64,000 nt of DNA, taken from the NCBI GenBank assembly GCA_023266215.1, contig JAHFRQ010000003.1, positions 103,793 through 167,792 on the forward strand. The letters run 5' to 3'. Made by a program: the position numbers and the translations under genes. Below the pieces are notes generated by a model. That model saw nothing but the letters and a program-made list of their open reading frames with translations, made no database searches and was not told the origin of the DNA. This stretch comes from Gammaproteobacteria bacterium. GTDB taxonomy: Bacteria; Pseudomonadota; Gammaproteobacteria; Coxiellales; Coxiellaceae. Below are positions 16,833 to 26,191 of this stretch, one piece after another; position 1 is the first letter of the stretch; every line of letters begins with the position of its first letter.

Positions 16833-19439
16833 TTATTTTATTTTACTTTGAATCCATGGCAGCGTTAATGCCAAAGCGTCTTTTAGCGCTGCAACATTGT
16901 CGCCGCCGCCCTGAGCAAGATCAGGGCGACCGCCACCCGTGCCATTGATCTTTTCTGCGACAAATTTTAATAGCGCTGGCGCTGTTAATAATGTTAAAGC
17001 GGATTGACAAACAGATGAAATCAAAACAACTTTGTCATCTTGTATCGTTGATAGCAGAATAATAGGATTTTTTAATTGCGGCTTGAGTTGATCTACTGTT
17101 GTCCGTAAAGTATCTCGATCAGATTTTTCTAATTCAGCAATTAATATTTCAAAATTGTTTTTAACCACTATTTTTTCTAATAGATTTTTTGAGCCTTCTT
17201 GTGTTTTAGAGTGCTTGTGTTGCGATAACTCTTTTAGTAATTTTTTATTTTGATCTAACAACTGCGTTATTTTTTCAGATAAATTTTCGCGATTTGTTTT
17301 TAATAATTCAGATGCCGCATTCATTTTAGTTTCGGCTGATTCCACATAATCTAAAGCCGCTTCGCCAGTTGCAGCCTCAATACGACGAATACCAGATGCG
17401 CAAGCGGATTCAGATGTGATTTTAAATAAACCGATATCGCCCGTTCTTGCGACATGCGTGCCGCCGCAGATTTCTTTTGAAAAATTACCCATGGATACAA
17501 CGCGAACTGTGTCAGCATATTTTTCTGAAAATAAAGCCATTGCGCCAGAATCTTTTGCTTGATCCAATGATAAAGATTCTGTGTTTAATGCAAAATTCTC
17601 GCGAATCTGTTGATTAATCATTCTTTCTATCAACATAATTTGATCGCGCGTTAAAGCGGAAGGATGTGAAAAATCAAAACGCAATTTTTTTGGGTCGACC
17701 AACGATCCTTTTTGCATCACATGTTTTCCTAAAACACGACGTAATGCTTCATGTAATAAATGGGTTGCTGAGTGATTTAATTTAGTATTATTGCGCGTTA
17801 AATCAACTATTGAAATTACTTTGCTGTTTGTTTTTAATTCTCCGCTTGCCATTTCGCCATTATGCAAAATAACAGCGCCATGCTTTTTGGTATCAGCGAC
17901 GCGGAATTCACCGCCGTCAAATTTTAAAATGCCAGCATCGCCAATTTGTCCACCCGATTCTGCATAAAAAGGTGTTTTATCCAGAACAACGATGCCTTTC
18001 TCGCCTTTTTTTAATATACTAACAGGTTTGAAATCGTGCAGTAGGGTCGTGACAACGCCTTCGTCTTGTGATTTTTCATAGCCTGTAAATAGTGTTTCGC
18101 CTGGAATATGAACGTTTGATATTTCATCTAGATTAAATTGCTTGGCTGCTTGAGATTGCTCGCGTTGCTTTAACATTAATTTTTCAAAGCCGTCTGAATC
18201 AAAATTTAAATTTCGCTCTTTTGCAATATCAATCGTCAGATCAGGCGGAAATCCATAAGTGTCATATAACAAAAACATTAATTCACCGTCAATTTTATCA
18301 GCTAATTTTTTTTCCTGCAGCAACTTATCCAAAATTTTCAGGCCTTTGGACAGTGTGATTGCAAATTGCTTTTCTTCTTGTTCTATTACCTGCTCAATTA
18401 AAGGCTGTGAAATTAATAATTGTGGATAAGCATCGCCCATAGTTTGAATTAAGCTTGGCACTAATTTGTAAAAAAATGGTTTGTCTTGGCCTAATTTAAA
18501 GCCATAACGTGATGCTCTGCGAATAATGCGACGAAGCACATAACCGCGCCCTTCATTTGATGGCGTAATACCATCCATAATTAAAAAACAAGCGGAGCGA
18601 ATATGGTCGACAATAACGCGCATTGCTGTGTCTTTTGTATTTTTGTAATTAATTATTTCCGAAAGCGATTGTAATAATGTTTGAAATAAATCGATGTCAT
18701 AATTGTCGTGAACACCTTGAATGACAGCACAAACGCGCTCCAAACCCATTCCTGTGTCAACACAGGGTTTTGGAAGTGGCGTTAATTTACCTTGCATATC
18801 ACGATTATATTGCATGAATACTAAATTCCAGATTTCAGTATAGCGATCCCCTTCTTGATCTTTTGAGCCCGGCGGGCCGCCTTCAACTTTCTCGCCATGA
18901 TCATAAAAAATTTCTGTGCAGGGACCGCACGGTCCTGTGTCACCCATCGACCAAAAATTATCTTTTTCCCCGCAACGAGAAAACTTGCTGGGATTTATTT
19001 TTATTTCATTAAGCCAAATTGCTTCTGATTCTTTATCGTCTTTATAAACAGTAATCCATAATTTTTCTTTGGGGATTTTTAATTCTATTGTTAGGAAATT
19101 CCAAGCAAACTGGATGGCTTCGACTTTAAAGTAATCACCAAAGCTAAAATTACCCAGCATTTCGAAAAAAGTATGGTGGCGCTTTGTGTAGCCTACTTGC
19201 GCTAAATCATTGTGTTTGCCGCCTGCTCTGACGCAGCGCTGCGAGCTGGTAGCGCGCGTGTAATGACGTTTTTCAGTACCCAAAAAAGTTTCTTTAAATT
19301 GCACCATACCAGAATTCGTAAATAATAATGTCGCATCATTGATGGGAACCAGTGAGCTGCTCGGCACCAGTGTATGCTGATGCGCTTTAAAATAAGCGAG
19401 AAAAGCATCTCTAATTTGATTACTTGTCATTATTTTCAT
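16833..19439 (-). CDS. alaS: Alanine-tRNA ligase
   Basis: This 868-aa class II synthetase charges tRNA-Ala and clears mischarged Ser and Gly. It contains the aminoacylation core (FTNSGMVQFKETFLG, with RAGGKHNDLAQVGYTKRHHT), the editing domain with HSATHLLHEALR and the zinc-binding CGGTHVARTGDIG, and the C-terminal C-Ala domain ending GGGRPDLAQGGG. The start at 19439 overlaps the recX stop as ATGA, so translation is probably coupled. A downstream ATG at 19430 is possible. Confidence 0.96.
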   Translation of the reverse strand: MKIMTSNQIRDAFLAYFKAHQHTLVPSSSLVPINDATLLFTNSGMVQFKETFLGTEKRHYTRATSSQRCVRAGGKHNDLAQVGYTKRHHTFFEMLGNFSFGDYFKVEAIQFAWNFLTIELKIPKEKLWITVYKDDKESEAIWLNEIKINPSKFSRCGEKDNFWSMGDTGPCGPCTEIFYDHGEKVEGGPPGSKDQEGDRYTEIWNLVFMQYNRDMQGKLTPLPKPCVDTGMGLERVCAVIQGVHDNYDIDLFQTLLQSLSEIINYKNTKDTAMRVIVDHIRSACFLIMDGITPSNEGRGYVLRRIIRRASRYGFKLGQDKPFFYKLVPSLIQTMGDAYPQLLISQPLIEQVIEQEEKQFAITLSKGLKILDKLLQEKKLADKIDGELMFLLYDTYGFPPDLTIDIAKERNLNFDSDGFEKLMLKQREQSQAAKQFNLDEISNVHIPGETLFTGYEKSQDEGVVTTLLHDFKPVSILKKGEKGIVVLDKTPFYAESGGQIGDAGILKFDGGEFRVADTKKHGAVILHNGEMASGELKTNSKVISIVDLTRNNTKLNHSATHLLHEALRRVLGKHVMQKGSLVDPKKLRFDFSHPSALTRDQIMLIERMINQQIRENFALNTESLSLDQAKDSGAMALFSEKYADTVRVVSMGNFSKEICGGTHVARTGDIGLFKITSESACASGIRRIEAATGEAALDYVESAETKMNAASELLKTNRENLSEKITQLLDQNKKLLKELSQHKHSKTQEGSKNLLEKIVVKNNFEILIAELEKSDRDTLRTTVDQLKPQLKNPIILLSTIQDDKVVLISSVCQSALTLLTAPALLKFVAEKINGTGGGRPDLAQGGGDNVAALKDALALTLPWIQSKIK

Positions 19440-19834
19440 GTTTTTAACCATTGGTAAATTAATGTTGGGCTATATCCGCGATACAATAAAAATCGAAAGA
19501 GCTGTTCGCGATTTACTTTTTTCTTTTTAGCAGCAGCAATCATATTGTCGCGCCATTCATCTGATTTTTCATCGACCGCAGAAGAAATTAAATTGTTAGA
19601 AATGCCACGCGTCTGTAATTCTGCAATAATTTTTTTGGGGCCATAACCATTATTTTTTCTGCTTCTAACAAACATTTCTACAAAGCGCTCTTCGCTTAAT
19701 AAATCTTGCTTTTCTAATTCATCGAGTAATATTTCTATTTCACCACTATCAAATTCACGCGATGTTAATTTTTGTTTTAGCTCAAGGCGAGAGTGTTCTC
19801 GCCTCGCTAATAGTTCAATGGCTTTCTCGCGCAA
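19436..19834 (-). CDS. recX: RecA regulatory protein RecX
   Basis: RecX inhibits RecA filament growth. The protein has the three-helix RecX repeats: LLARREHSRLELKQKL, ELEKQDLLSEERFVEMFVRSR and the conserved NGYGPKKIIAELQTRGI. I chose TTG at 19834 (132 aa). The upstream hairpin repeat ends GAGGGTCTTCTT right before it, exactly as it does before the tsf ATG. A longer frame from TTG at 19867 would translate the repeat itself as MAGEGEGEG. The gene is between recA and alaS, as in relatives, and its stop overlaps the alaS start. Confidence 0.85.
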   Translation of the reverse strand: MREKAIELLARREHSRLELKQKLTSREFDSGEIEILLDELEKQDLLSEERFVEMFVRSRKNNGYGPKKIIAELQTRGISNNLISSAVDEKSDEWRDNMIAAAKKKKVNREQLFRFLLYRGYSPTLIYQWLKT

Positions 19835-19841
19835 AAGAAGA

Positions 19842-19876
19842 CCCTCACCCTCACCCTCTCCCGCCAACGGGAGAGG
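19842..19876 (-). repeat. Dispersed hairpin repeat, copy 2 (recA-recX junction)
   Basis: On the minus strand CCTCTCCCG-TTGG-CGGGAGAGG forms a 9-bp stem followed by GTGAGGGTGAGGG. It begins 9 bases after the recA stop and ends at the recX start, where its GAGGGT can act as SD. The hairpin could also reduce read-through from recA. Confidence 0.85.
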
Positions 19877-19885
19877 AGATAAAAA

Positions 19886-20983
19886 TCAAACTTCTTCTAG
19901 CTCTGTTTCTGCAACTTTTGAGCGAGATTTTTTATTTGTTTTTAAATCAACCTCGTTTTCATCTTCGTCTGATTGCGCTATTTTTACAATTGGCAGCGCT
20001 TGCATTTTAACGCGCAGTTGTTTTTCAATCTCTTCTGCTACTTTAACGTTGTCCTTTAAGTATTGACGAGCATTGTCTTTTCCTTGGCCAATACGCTCAC
20101 CTTGATAGCTGTACCATGCGCCCGATTTTTCAATCAAATTATGCTGCACACCCAGTTCAATTAGCTCGCCTTCTTTTGAGATCCCTTCGCCGTATAAAAT
20201 ATCAAATTCCACTTGGCGGAATGGCGGCGCTACTTTATTTTTCACGACTTTGACGCGTGTTTCATTTCCTAAGATTTCATCGCCTTTTTTAATAGCACCT
20301 GTGCGACGAATGTCCAAACGCACAGAAGCGTAAAATTTTAATGCGTTCCCGCCGGTGGTTGTTTCTGGATTACCAAACATCACGCCGATTTTCATGCGAA
20401 TTTGGTTAATGAAAATAACTAAAGTATTTGATTTTTTGATATTTGCTGTCAGTTTTCTTAATGCTTGTGACATCAAACGCGCTTGTAAGCCCATGTGTGA
20501 ATCACCCATGTCGCCTTCAATTTCGGCACGTGGTGTTAATGCTGCAACTGAATCGACGACAACCATGTCGACCGCCGCTGAACGAACCAGCATGTCGGTG
20601 ATCTCCAAGCCCTGCTCGCCTGTGTCTGGCTGAGACACCAGCAATTTGTCGACGTTGACACCCAATTTTGCAGCATAAACGGGATCTAATGCATGTTCCG
20701 CATCAACAAACGCTGCTGTGCCACCCGCTTTTTGACAGGCTGCAATGGTTTGCAGTGTCAGCGTTGTTTTACCCGAGGATTCTGGGCCATAAATCTCTAC
20801 TACGCGTCCGCGCGGTAAACCACCAATGCCGAGCGCCATGTCTAAACCCAATGAACCTGTCGAGATTACGTCGATATCACGTGAAATAGGATTTTCGCCA
20901 AGGCGCATAATAGAGCCGCGACCGTATTGCTTTTCGATTTGTGCCAGCGCTGCTTCCAGTGCTTTGCTCTTGTTGTCGTTCAT
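19886..20983 (-). CDS. recA: Recombinase RecA
   Basis: This 365-aa protein forms ATP-dependent filaments for homologous recombination. It has Walker [12 protein letters not shown], the L1/L2 loops around [17 protein letters not shown] and [19 protein letters not shown], and an acidic/basic C-terminal tail slightly longer than usual. AAAGGAACC precedes the ATG. No CTG-N10-CAG LexA-type box is visible in the 150 bases upstream, consistent with the absence of a LexA-controlled SOS response reported for Legionella. Confidence 0.98.
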   Translation of the reverse strand: MNDNKSKALEAALAQIEKQYGRGSIMRLGENPISRDIDVISTGSLGLDMALGIGGLPRGRVVEIYGPESSGKTTLTLQTIAACQKAGGTAAFVDAEHALDPVYAAKLGVNVDKLLVSQPDTGEQGLEITDMLVRSAAVDMVVVDSVAALTPRAEIEGDMGDSHMGLQARLMSQALRKLTANIKKSNTLVIFINQIRMKIGVMFGNPETTTGGNALKFYASVRLDIRRTGAIKKGDEILGNETRVKVVKNKVAPPFRQVEFDILYGEGISKEGELIELGVQHNLIEKSGAWYSYQGERIGQGKDNARQYLKDNVKVAEEIEKQLRVKMQALPIVKIAQSDEDENEVDLKTNKKSRSKVAETELEEV

Positions 20984-21127
20984 ATTGATGGTTCCTTTGA
21001 TGTCAAATCAGCGTTGAAAAAAACGTATTATTTCACAAAGTAAAGCACGTTGATATACCGTATTTTCACTTTTTCAACTATGATGTCTATTACTGTCTCA
21101 TTTGCATGGATTCGGGTAAGAATAATC

Positions 21128-22339
21128 ATGGACAACAGAGCAATACTGAATTTATCTGAAAAACAAACTCAGCGGATTGTCTGGACGCTATTATCTATAT
21201 TTCCCATCATTGGCATGACCGTCGATCTGGTCGCGCCATCGCTTCCCGCTATTGCAAGCAGTTTAAGTATTTCAACGACGCTTGCTAAAAACGTGATTAC
21301 ATTTTATTTATTAGGCTATGCTTTTGGTAATTTCTTTATTGGTTTTTTAACAGATGCCTGGGGACGGCAAAAATTAATTCGAATCAGTGTGCTTGGGTTT
21401 TCGCTGGTCAGTTTACTGCCTGTTTTATCGCATCGCGTTGATATATTATTTTTATCGCGATTTTTACAAGGTTTAACCATGGGCGCATTTTCAGTGCTAT
21501 CGCGCGCGATATTTGCTGATATTTTACCAACAGAAAAGCTAACGCGTTTGGGCACGTGGATTGGCACGATGTGGGGTTTAGGCCCTGTTCTAGGCCCTGT
21601 TATCGGCGGTTATTTGCAATTTTACTTTAATTGGCAGGCAGGCTTTATATTTTTTACAGTGACTTCTTTTATTGGCTTTATTCCACTTTGGATCATTATT
21701 CCTGAGACACATTTTAATCGGCAGCGTTTAGATATCAAAACAATTAAAACCAATTTGAGCCAAGTTATTTCGCATCGATTATTTATGGCGCTGGTTTTTT
21801 TAATGGGTATTGCTTACTCTTTGATTATTATTTTTAATACTTCAGGACCTTTTTTAATTCAAACCGCTTTGCATTATTCTCCTGTTTTTTTTGGGCATGT
21901 CGCATTATGGCTGGGTCTTGTTTTTTTAGTTTCTACTTTTACGTGCCGACATTTATTAAAAAAATATTCGATGGAAAAAATGTTGAGTTTCGCCATTATT
22001 ATTGGATTTATTATTTCTATGCTTGCCGTTATATTAAGCTTTACTTTTGAGAAAAACATTTGGTTTGCAGGGATATTTAGCGCATTGATGTTTTTCGCTT
22101 GTGGCTTTATTTTTCCGATGTCGATGGGAAAAGGTATTTCGCTTTTTAGACATATCACAGGTACGGCAACCGCATTGATGTATTTAATTCAAATTTTAAT
22201 GACGAGTTTAGTTGCCTTTTTGGTAAGCTTCGTTCGTGTTGAGAATAATACAGACATAATGTGGATGTACTGTGTTTTATTGCTTTGTGCAATATTGGTT
22301 TATTGTGGAATGATAAGAGAGAGAAAAATTAAAATATAA
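21128..22339 (+). CDS. Bcr/CflA-type MFS drug transporter
   Basis: This 403-aa protein has 12 predicted membrane helices. GFLTDAWGRQKLIRISVLGF is the MFS A motif, and RFLQGLTMGAFSVLSRAIFAD with WGLGPVLGPVIGGYLQ are typical of the DHA1 Bcr/CflA group of H+-coupled exporters. The ATG at 21128 follows GGGTAAG; upstream in-frame starts would add an atypical N-terminus. It is divergent from recA. Substrate unknown. Confidence 0.85.
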   Translation: MDNRAILNLSEKQTQRIVWTLLSIFPIIGMTVDLVAPSLPAIASSLSISTTLAKNVITFYLLGYAFGNFFIGFLTDAWGRQKLIRISVLGFSLVSLLPVLSHRVDILFLSRFLQGLTMGAFSVLSRAIFADILPTEKLTRLGTWIGTMWGLGPVLGPVIGGYLQFYFNWQAGFIFFTVTSFIGFIPLWIIIPETHFNRQRLDIKTIKTNLSQVISHRLFMALVFLMGIAYSLIIIFNTSGPFLIQTALHYSPVFFGHVALWLGLVFLVSTFTCRHLLKKYSMEKMLSFAIIIGFIISMLAVILSFTFEKNIWFAGIFSALMFFACGFIFPMSMGKGISLFRHITGTATALMYLIQILMTSLVAFLVSFVRVENNTDIMWMYCVLLLCAILVYCGMIRERKIKI

Positions 22340-22365
22340 AAGTATAAAATATAAAGGAATTTTTC

Positions 22366-22989
22366 ATGCGATATTTGCTAATATGTTTTTTTGTTTTTGT
22401 TTCAATTACGATTCCAGTATTATCTTATGCTGATAGTAATTCACCCGAAACAATTATTATTATTCGTCATGGTGAAAAACCAGCTGCAGGCTTAGGCCAA
22501 TTGACTTGTCAGGGATTAAATCGCGCGTTATTACTCCCTTATTTTTTCAAGAAAAATTTTCCTGATGCCAATTATATTTATGCGCCAAACCCGGGAAATA
22601 TGGTTTCAGAAAGCGATGACAATGGCGCGCAATATTATTACGTAAGACCCCTGACCACAATCGAGCCAACCGCGATCTCGCTGCAATTGCCTGTTAATAC
22701 TAAATTTGGATATCGTAATATTCAAGGCCTGTCATCAGAATTGCTCTTATCAAAATACCATCATGCAACAATCTATGTTGTTTGGGAGCACATGCATATT
22801 ATTAAACTTTCATCGCTGCTACTTAAAACATTTCACAAAAGAATCTTGCTGCCCAATTGGGATGATCATGATTACAATAAAGTGTTTGTATTTAAAATTG
22901 ATTGGACACAAAAACCCGCGGTACTCAGTTTTTCATCGACCACTGAGGGTTTTAGAGATATTCGTAAAACATGCCCTACGGGAAATTAA
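22366..22989 (+). CDS. Secreted histidine-phosphatase-like protein
   Basis: This 207-aa protein begins with a signal peptide (LLICFFVFVSITIPVLSYA). The mature part starts with ETIIIIRHGEKPAAG, the RHG motif containing the phosphohistidine of the histidine phosphatase superfamily. VVWEHMHIIKL near residue 145 supplies the second conserved histidine. Its chain is short, suggesting a minimal domain. AAAGGAA precedes the ATG. It follows the Bcr-type gene by 26 bases and is convergent with glpK. Substrate unknown. Confidence 0.75.
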   Translation: MRYLLICFFVFVSITIPVLSYADSNSPETIIIIRHGEKPAAGLGQLTCQGLNRALLLPYFFKKNFPDANYIYAPNPGNMVSESDDNGAQYYYVRPLTTIEPTAISLQLPVNTKFGYRNIQGLSSELLLSKYHHATIYVVWEHMHIIKLSSLLLKTFHKRILLPNWDDHDYNKVFVFKIDWTQKPAVLSFSSTTEGFRDIRKTCPTGN

Positions 22990-22993
22990 GTTT

Positions 22994-24478
22994 TTATGAT
23001 CGCAGCACTGTCTGAATCACCTTGTTCCAGCCTGCGCAGTTTTTTTGTTGCTCTTCAATCGACATAAATGGCTTTAATTCTTGATGAGTAGCAATTAATT
23101 TTTTAATATCATTAAAATCAGTATAAATACCAGCGCCCAATCCCGCCAAAAACGCTGCGCCCAGCGCGGTTGATTCAATGCAATTAGGTCGCTCAATAAT
23201 CAGCCCTGAAATATCAGCCAAAAACTGCAGCAAAAAATTATTTAAACTCATGCCGCCATCTACTTTTAAAACAGTAAATTTTTCTTGAAAATCAATCTGC
23301 ATCGCTAATAATAAATCATGTGTTTGATAACACACCGCTTCAAGCGCTGCGCGAACAATGTGCGCGATTTGTGTGTCGCGCGTTAATCCTACAATTGCTC
23401 CCCGCGCATTCGGATCCCAATAAGGCGCGCCTAAACCTGTTAAAGCCGGGACAAAATAAACACCGGCATTATTTTTTACTTTCAAAGCGCATTGTTCTGA
23501 GTCTTTAACACAGCTCATAAAATTTAAATTTTCATGCAGCCATTGCATGCCAGCGCCCGCAGAAAAAATGGAGCCCTCTAGCGCATAATTAATCTTATGA
23601 TTTATTTTATAAGCAACGGTTGATAATAATTGATGTTGTGATTGAATAATTTTATCACCCGTATTTAAAACTATAAAACAACCTGTACCATACGTGCTTT
23701 TAATATCGCCCGATGAAAAACATCCTTGGCCAATTAACGCTGCTTGCTGATCGCCCGCAACGCCCATAATAGGAACTTCAGCACCAAAAAAAGCTTTATC
23801 TGTTACACCAAAATCATCAACGCATTCTAAAACCGTCGGCAGCATTTTTTCTGGAATATTAAAAATGGTTAATAATTCTTTATCCCATTTTTGTTCGCGA
23901 ATATTAAATAATAACGTTCGAGAAGCATTGGTAATATCTGTTACGTGCTTTTTTCCACCTGTTAACTTCCAAATTAAATAGCAGTCAATCGTACCAAATA
24001 GTAATTCGCCCTTTTCTGCTTGAATTCTTGCATGTTCAACATGATCTAAAATCCAGCTAATTTTAGTGGCAGAAAAATAGGAATCTATAATTAACCCGGT
24101 TTTATCCGATATTTGTTTTACTATTTTTTGATCGCTTGATAATTTCTTGCAAAGATCAGCCGTTCTTCGGTCTTGCCAGACAATCGCAGGATAAATCGGC
24201 TCGCCTGTTTTTTTATTCCAAACAATGGTGGTTTCGCGCTGATTGGTTATTCCAATGGCTGAAATATTTTTTGCAGAAAAATTTGATTGGGTTAAAACAT
24301 TTTTACAGCATAATATGGTTGAATCAACAATTTCATTGGGATCATGCTCAACCCACGCGTCATTCGGAAAGCTTTGCTTTAATGCAATTTGATGCGATGC
24401 CAACACCGCAGCTTTTTCATCAAACAACATCGCGCGCGTGCTCGTTGTTCCTTCGTCGATGACTAATAAGGCGGGCAT
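22994..24478 (-). CDS. glpK: Glycerol kinase
   Basis: The enzyme makes glycerol 3-phosphate from glycerol and ATP. The 494-aa FGGY-family chain has LVIDEGTTSTRAMLFD at the N-terminus, GITNQRETTIVWNKKTGEPIYPAIVWQDRRT, and the ATPase segment VDGGMSLNNFLLQFLAD. The ATG at 24478 was chosen because GGAG lies 5 bases upstream. That SD overlaps the end of the upstream AAA ATPase gene, whose stop is only 2 bases away. No glpF or glpD is next to it. Confidence 0.96.
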   Translation of the reverse strand: MPALLVIDEGTTSTRAMLFDEKAAVLASHQIALKQSFPNDAWVEHDPNEIVDSTILCCKNVLTQSNFSAKNISAIGITNQRETTIVWNKKTGEPIYPAIVWQDRRTADLCKKLSSDQKIVKQISDKTGLIIDSYFSATKISWILDHVEHARIQAEKGELLFGTIDCYLIWKLTGGKKHVTDITNASRTLLFNIREQKWDKELLTIFNIPEKMLPTVLECVDDFGVTDKAFFGAEVPIMGVAGDQQAALIGQGCFSSGDIKSTYGTGCFIVLNTGDKIIQSQHQLLSTVAYKINHKINYALEGSIFSAGAGMQWLHENLNFMSCVKDSEQCALKVKNNAGVYFVPALTGLGAPYWDPNARGAIVGLTRDTQIAHIVRAALEAVCYQTHDLLLAMQIDFQEKFTVLKVDGGMSLNNFLLQFLADISGLIIERPNCIESTALGAAFLAGLGAGIYTDFNDIKKLIATHQELKPFMSIEEQQKNCAGWNKVIQTVLRS

Positions 24479-24480
24479 TT

Positions 24481-25728
24481 TTACTCCATCAACAACCATT
24501 TCCAAATAGGCATAACTGAAATATTATCTTCTTGAAATTCTGTATTTTCCGTCAAGATTAATCCAGATTTTAATTGATGCGTTTGCATTGCTTCTTTTAA
24601 TCCATTCAGTTCACGCAACTTTGTATCCTCGCCATCTAAATGCACTGCGACCTGAATAGCTTGCGTAATTTTATGTGATTCTTTGATTAAAAAATCGCAT
24701 TCTTTATTTATTTTATGAAAATAGATATCATGTTTTCGTCTTTTGAGTTCTAAAAAAACAATATTCTCTAGCGTGCGGCCGTGATCTTCGCTCGTTCGAA
24801 AACCTACTTTTTCAGCAAGCGCTTGATCAATAAAATATTCTTTTTTCCCATAGTGTGCTTGCGCGTTTAACGATGGGCTGTATTGATTGACAAAAAAACA
24901 CAAGTAACTCATTTCGATATAATAACAATAATCAGAAACAGTCGTTGCACTTGCTAGTTTTAATAACGATTTCAATCTATTGTAACTCACTTCTTTTCCA
25001 ATATTACTTGCCAGATAATAAACCAGTGATTTTATTGCCTGTTCTTTTCCAACATTGTGCCGCACAATAATATCGCGATATAAAATACTTTCATATAATT
25101 CACTCAAATAGCTCGGCTGTTCGAAACGCACATAATCAGGAATACCGCCTATTTTAACAAAATCATTAAAATAGCGCTTGAGATTACTCTTTTCTTCTGT
25201 CGTGATCATTTTTTTAGGAGAATATATTATTTTTTTCGTATTTAAATATTCAGAAAAAGAATAGGGAAACATTTCAATTGAGATCGTTCTGCCCGTTAAA
25301 TGCGTACCCAATTCTCGGCTAAATAATCGTGCGTTCGAACCGGTGATATATATTTTATAATCTTGATCATGCAGTCGTCTAACGAATCTTTCCCAGCCTA
25401 AAATATTTTGCACTTCATCGAAAAAAATAATTTTTGCAGGACCAATTAACTCGATGAATAATTCTAATAAAGTTTGAAAATCTTCGATTTTAAAATCAAC
25501 CAAGCGATCATCGTCGAAATTAAAATAATAATGTGGTTCATTTTCTTCTGATCTTACCCATTGCATAAAGGTAGATTTTCCGCAGCGACGCACGCCTTTG
25601 ATGACAATAATCTGATTATTGCGTTGCAGTGGTTCAAATTCACTCCAGACACGCCGAGTAATCAGCTCGTCTGGCAATCGAATCGCTTGCTGCTCTTGAA
25701 TAACTTGTCTTATAACCTGTTGATCCAT
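24481..25728 (-). CDS. AAA ATPase with DUF4143 domain
   Basis: This 415-aa protein has Walker A GVRRCGKST (residues 45-53), Walker B IIFFDEVQN (about 101-108) and sensor GSNARL. The C-terminal DUF4143 region ends in a restriction-endonuclease-like stretch (ENIVFLELKRR, then KECDFLIKE). This family is widespread and patchily distributed; its role is not settled, though links to defence or selfish elements have been proposed. The promoter region carries two copies of a palindrome. glpK follows after 2 bases, so glycerol kinase may be translated from its transcript. Confidence 0.88.
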   Translation of the reverse strand: MDQQVIRQVIQEQQAIRLPDELITRRVWSEFEPLQRNNQIIVIKGVRRCGKSTFMQWVRSEENEPHYYFNFDDDRLVDFKIEDFQTLLELFIELIGPAKIIFFDEVQNILGWERFVRRLHDQDYKIYITGSNARLFSRELGTHLTGRTISIEMFPYSFSEYLNTKKIIYSPKKMITTEEKSNLKRYFNDFVKIGGIPDYVRFEQPSYLSELYESILYRDIIVRHNVGKEQAIKSLVYYLASNIGKEVSYNRLKSLLKLASATTVSDYCYYIEMSYLCFFVNQYSPSLNAQAHYGKKEYFIDQALAEKVGFRTSEDHGRTLENIVFLELKRRKHDIYFHKINKECDFLIKESHKITQAIQVAVHLDGEDTKLRELNGLKEAMQTHQLKSGLILTENTEFQEDNISVMPIWKWLLME

Positions 25729-25745
25729 AATGAATTATATTTTCC

Positions 25746-25800
25746 TCTATTGATAATAGAAGAATACCACTAAATTCTTCTATTGGCAATAGAAGAATTT
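25746..25800 (-). promoter_or_regulatory. Tandem palindromes upstream of the AAA ATPase (putative operator)
   Basis: TCTATT-GAT-AATAGA (25746-25760) and AAATTCTTCTATT-GGC-AATAGAAGAATTT (25772-25800, perfect 13-bp arms) share the unit TCTATTGryAATAGAAGAAT. Their centres are 33 bp apart, about three helical turns. They lie just upstream of the start codon, as expected for an operator; an insertion signature of the gene family is the alternative. Confidence 0.6.
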
Positions 25801-25921
25801 AATTGGTTAAATATATTAGTTTTTGACTTAAATAAAGTGAGTGTTAATTTAAATTTTTCATTTAGGCTTTCTTAAGATTACCAGAGTACTGTGAGATTTT
25901 AAATTTTTAAAACAAGGTGAA

Positions 25922-26137
25922 ATGATTATGAGAAAAGGTAGTGTATCATCAGCAAGTGAAATGAGTGCAAACAGAAACTCGAGTAAAACAACCAGCTATG
26001 CAACCAATTCTATGGGTTTTTTTGCAAGAAAATTTGAACAAATTGTGAGATGGGCAGCTCAATACGGTGTTTTAGCAGCCGTTGAAAAATATTATGCGCA
26101 AAAAGCAAGTTGTCAGATTGGGTCGAGATTTGAATAA
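25922..26137 (+). CDS. Small Ser-rich protein of unknown function
   Basis: This 71-aa protein has a Ser/Thr/Asn-rich N-terminal third, then NSMGFFARKFEQIVRWAAQYG, probably an amphipathic helix, and a basic end. AAGGTGA lies 4 bases before the first ATG; a second ATG is two codons later. A promoter-like TTGACT (25823) and TAATTT (25845) lie upstream, and a hairpin with a T-rich tail follows the stop. The NSxGFFxRxF motif recurs near the C-terminus of the large convergent neighbour. No known family recognised. Confidence 0.5.
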   Translation: MIMRKGSVSSASEMSANRNSSKTTSYATNSMGFFARKFEQIVRWAAQYGVLAAVEKYYAQKASCQIGSRFE

Positions 26138-26163
26138 CGCGAAAAAATCGGTAATTTGACTAT

Positions 26164-26191
26164 CCTCTCCCGTTTATGGGAGGGGGGTTTT
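26164..26191 (+). terminator. Hairpin repeat copy 3 acting as a probable intrinsic terminator
   Basis: CCTCTCCC-GTTTAT-GGGAGGGG followed by GGTTTTATTTT, 26 bases after the stop of the small gene. It is a shortened member of the dispersed GGGAGAGGG family without the GGGTGAGGG tail. It overlaps the stop codon of the convergent gene. Confidence 0.65.

Noticed and set aside
19867..19867. Upstream TTG start for recX
   Set aside because: It would translate the dispersed hairpin repeat and has no SD; the TTG at 19834 has one.
20984..21127. Possible LexA (SOS) box upstream of recA
   Set aside because: No CTG-N10-CAG or close variant is present; the only CTG (near 21091) lacks the partner CAG.
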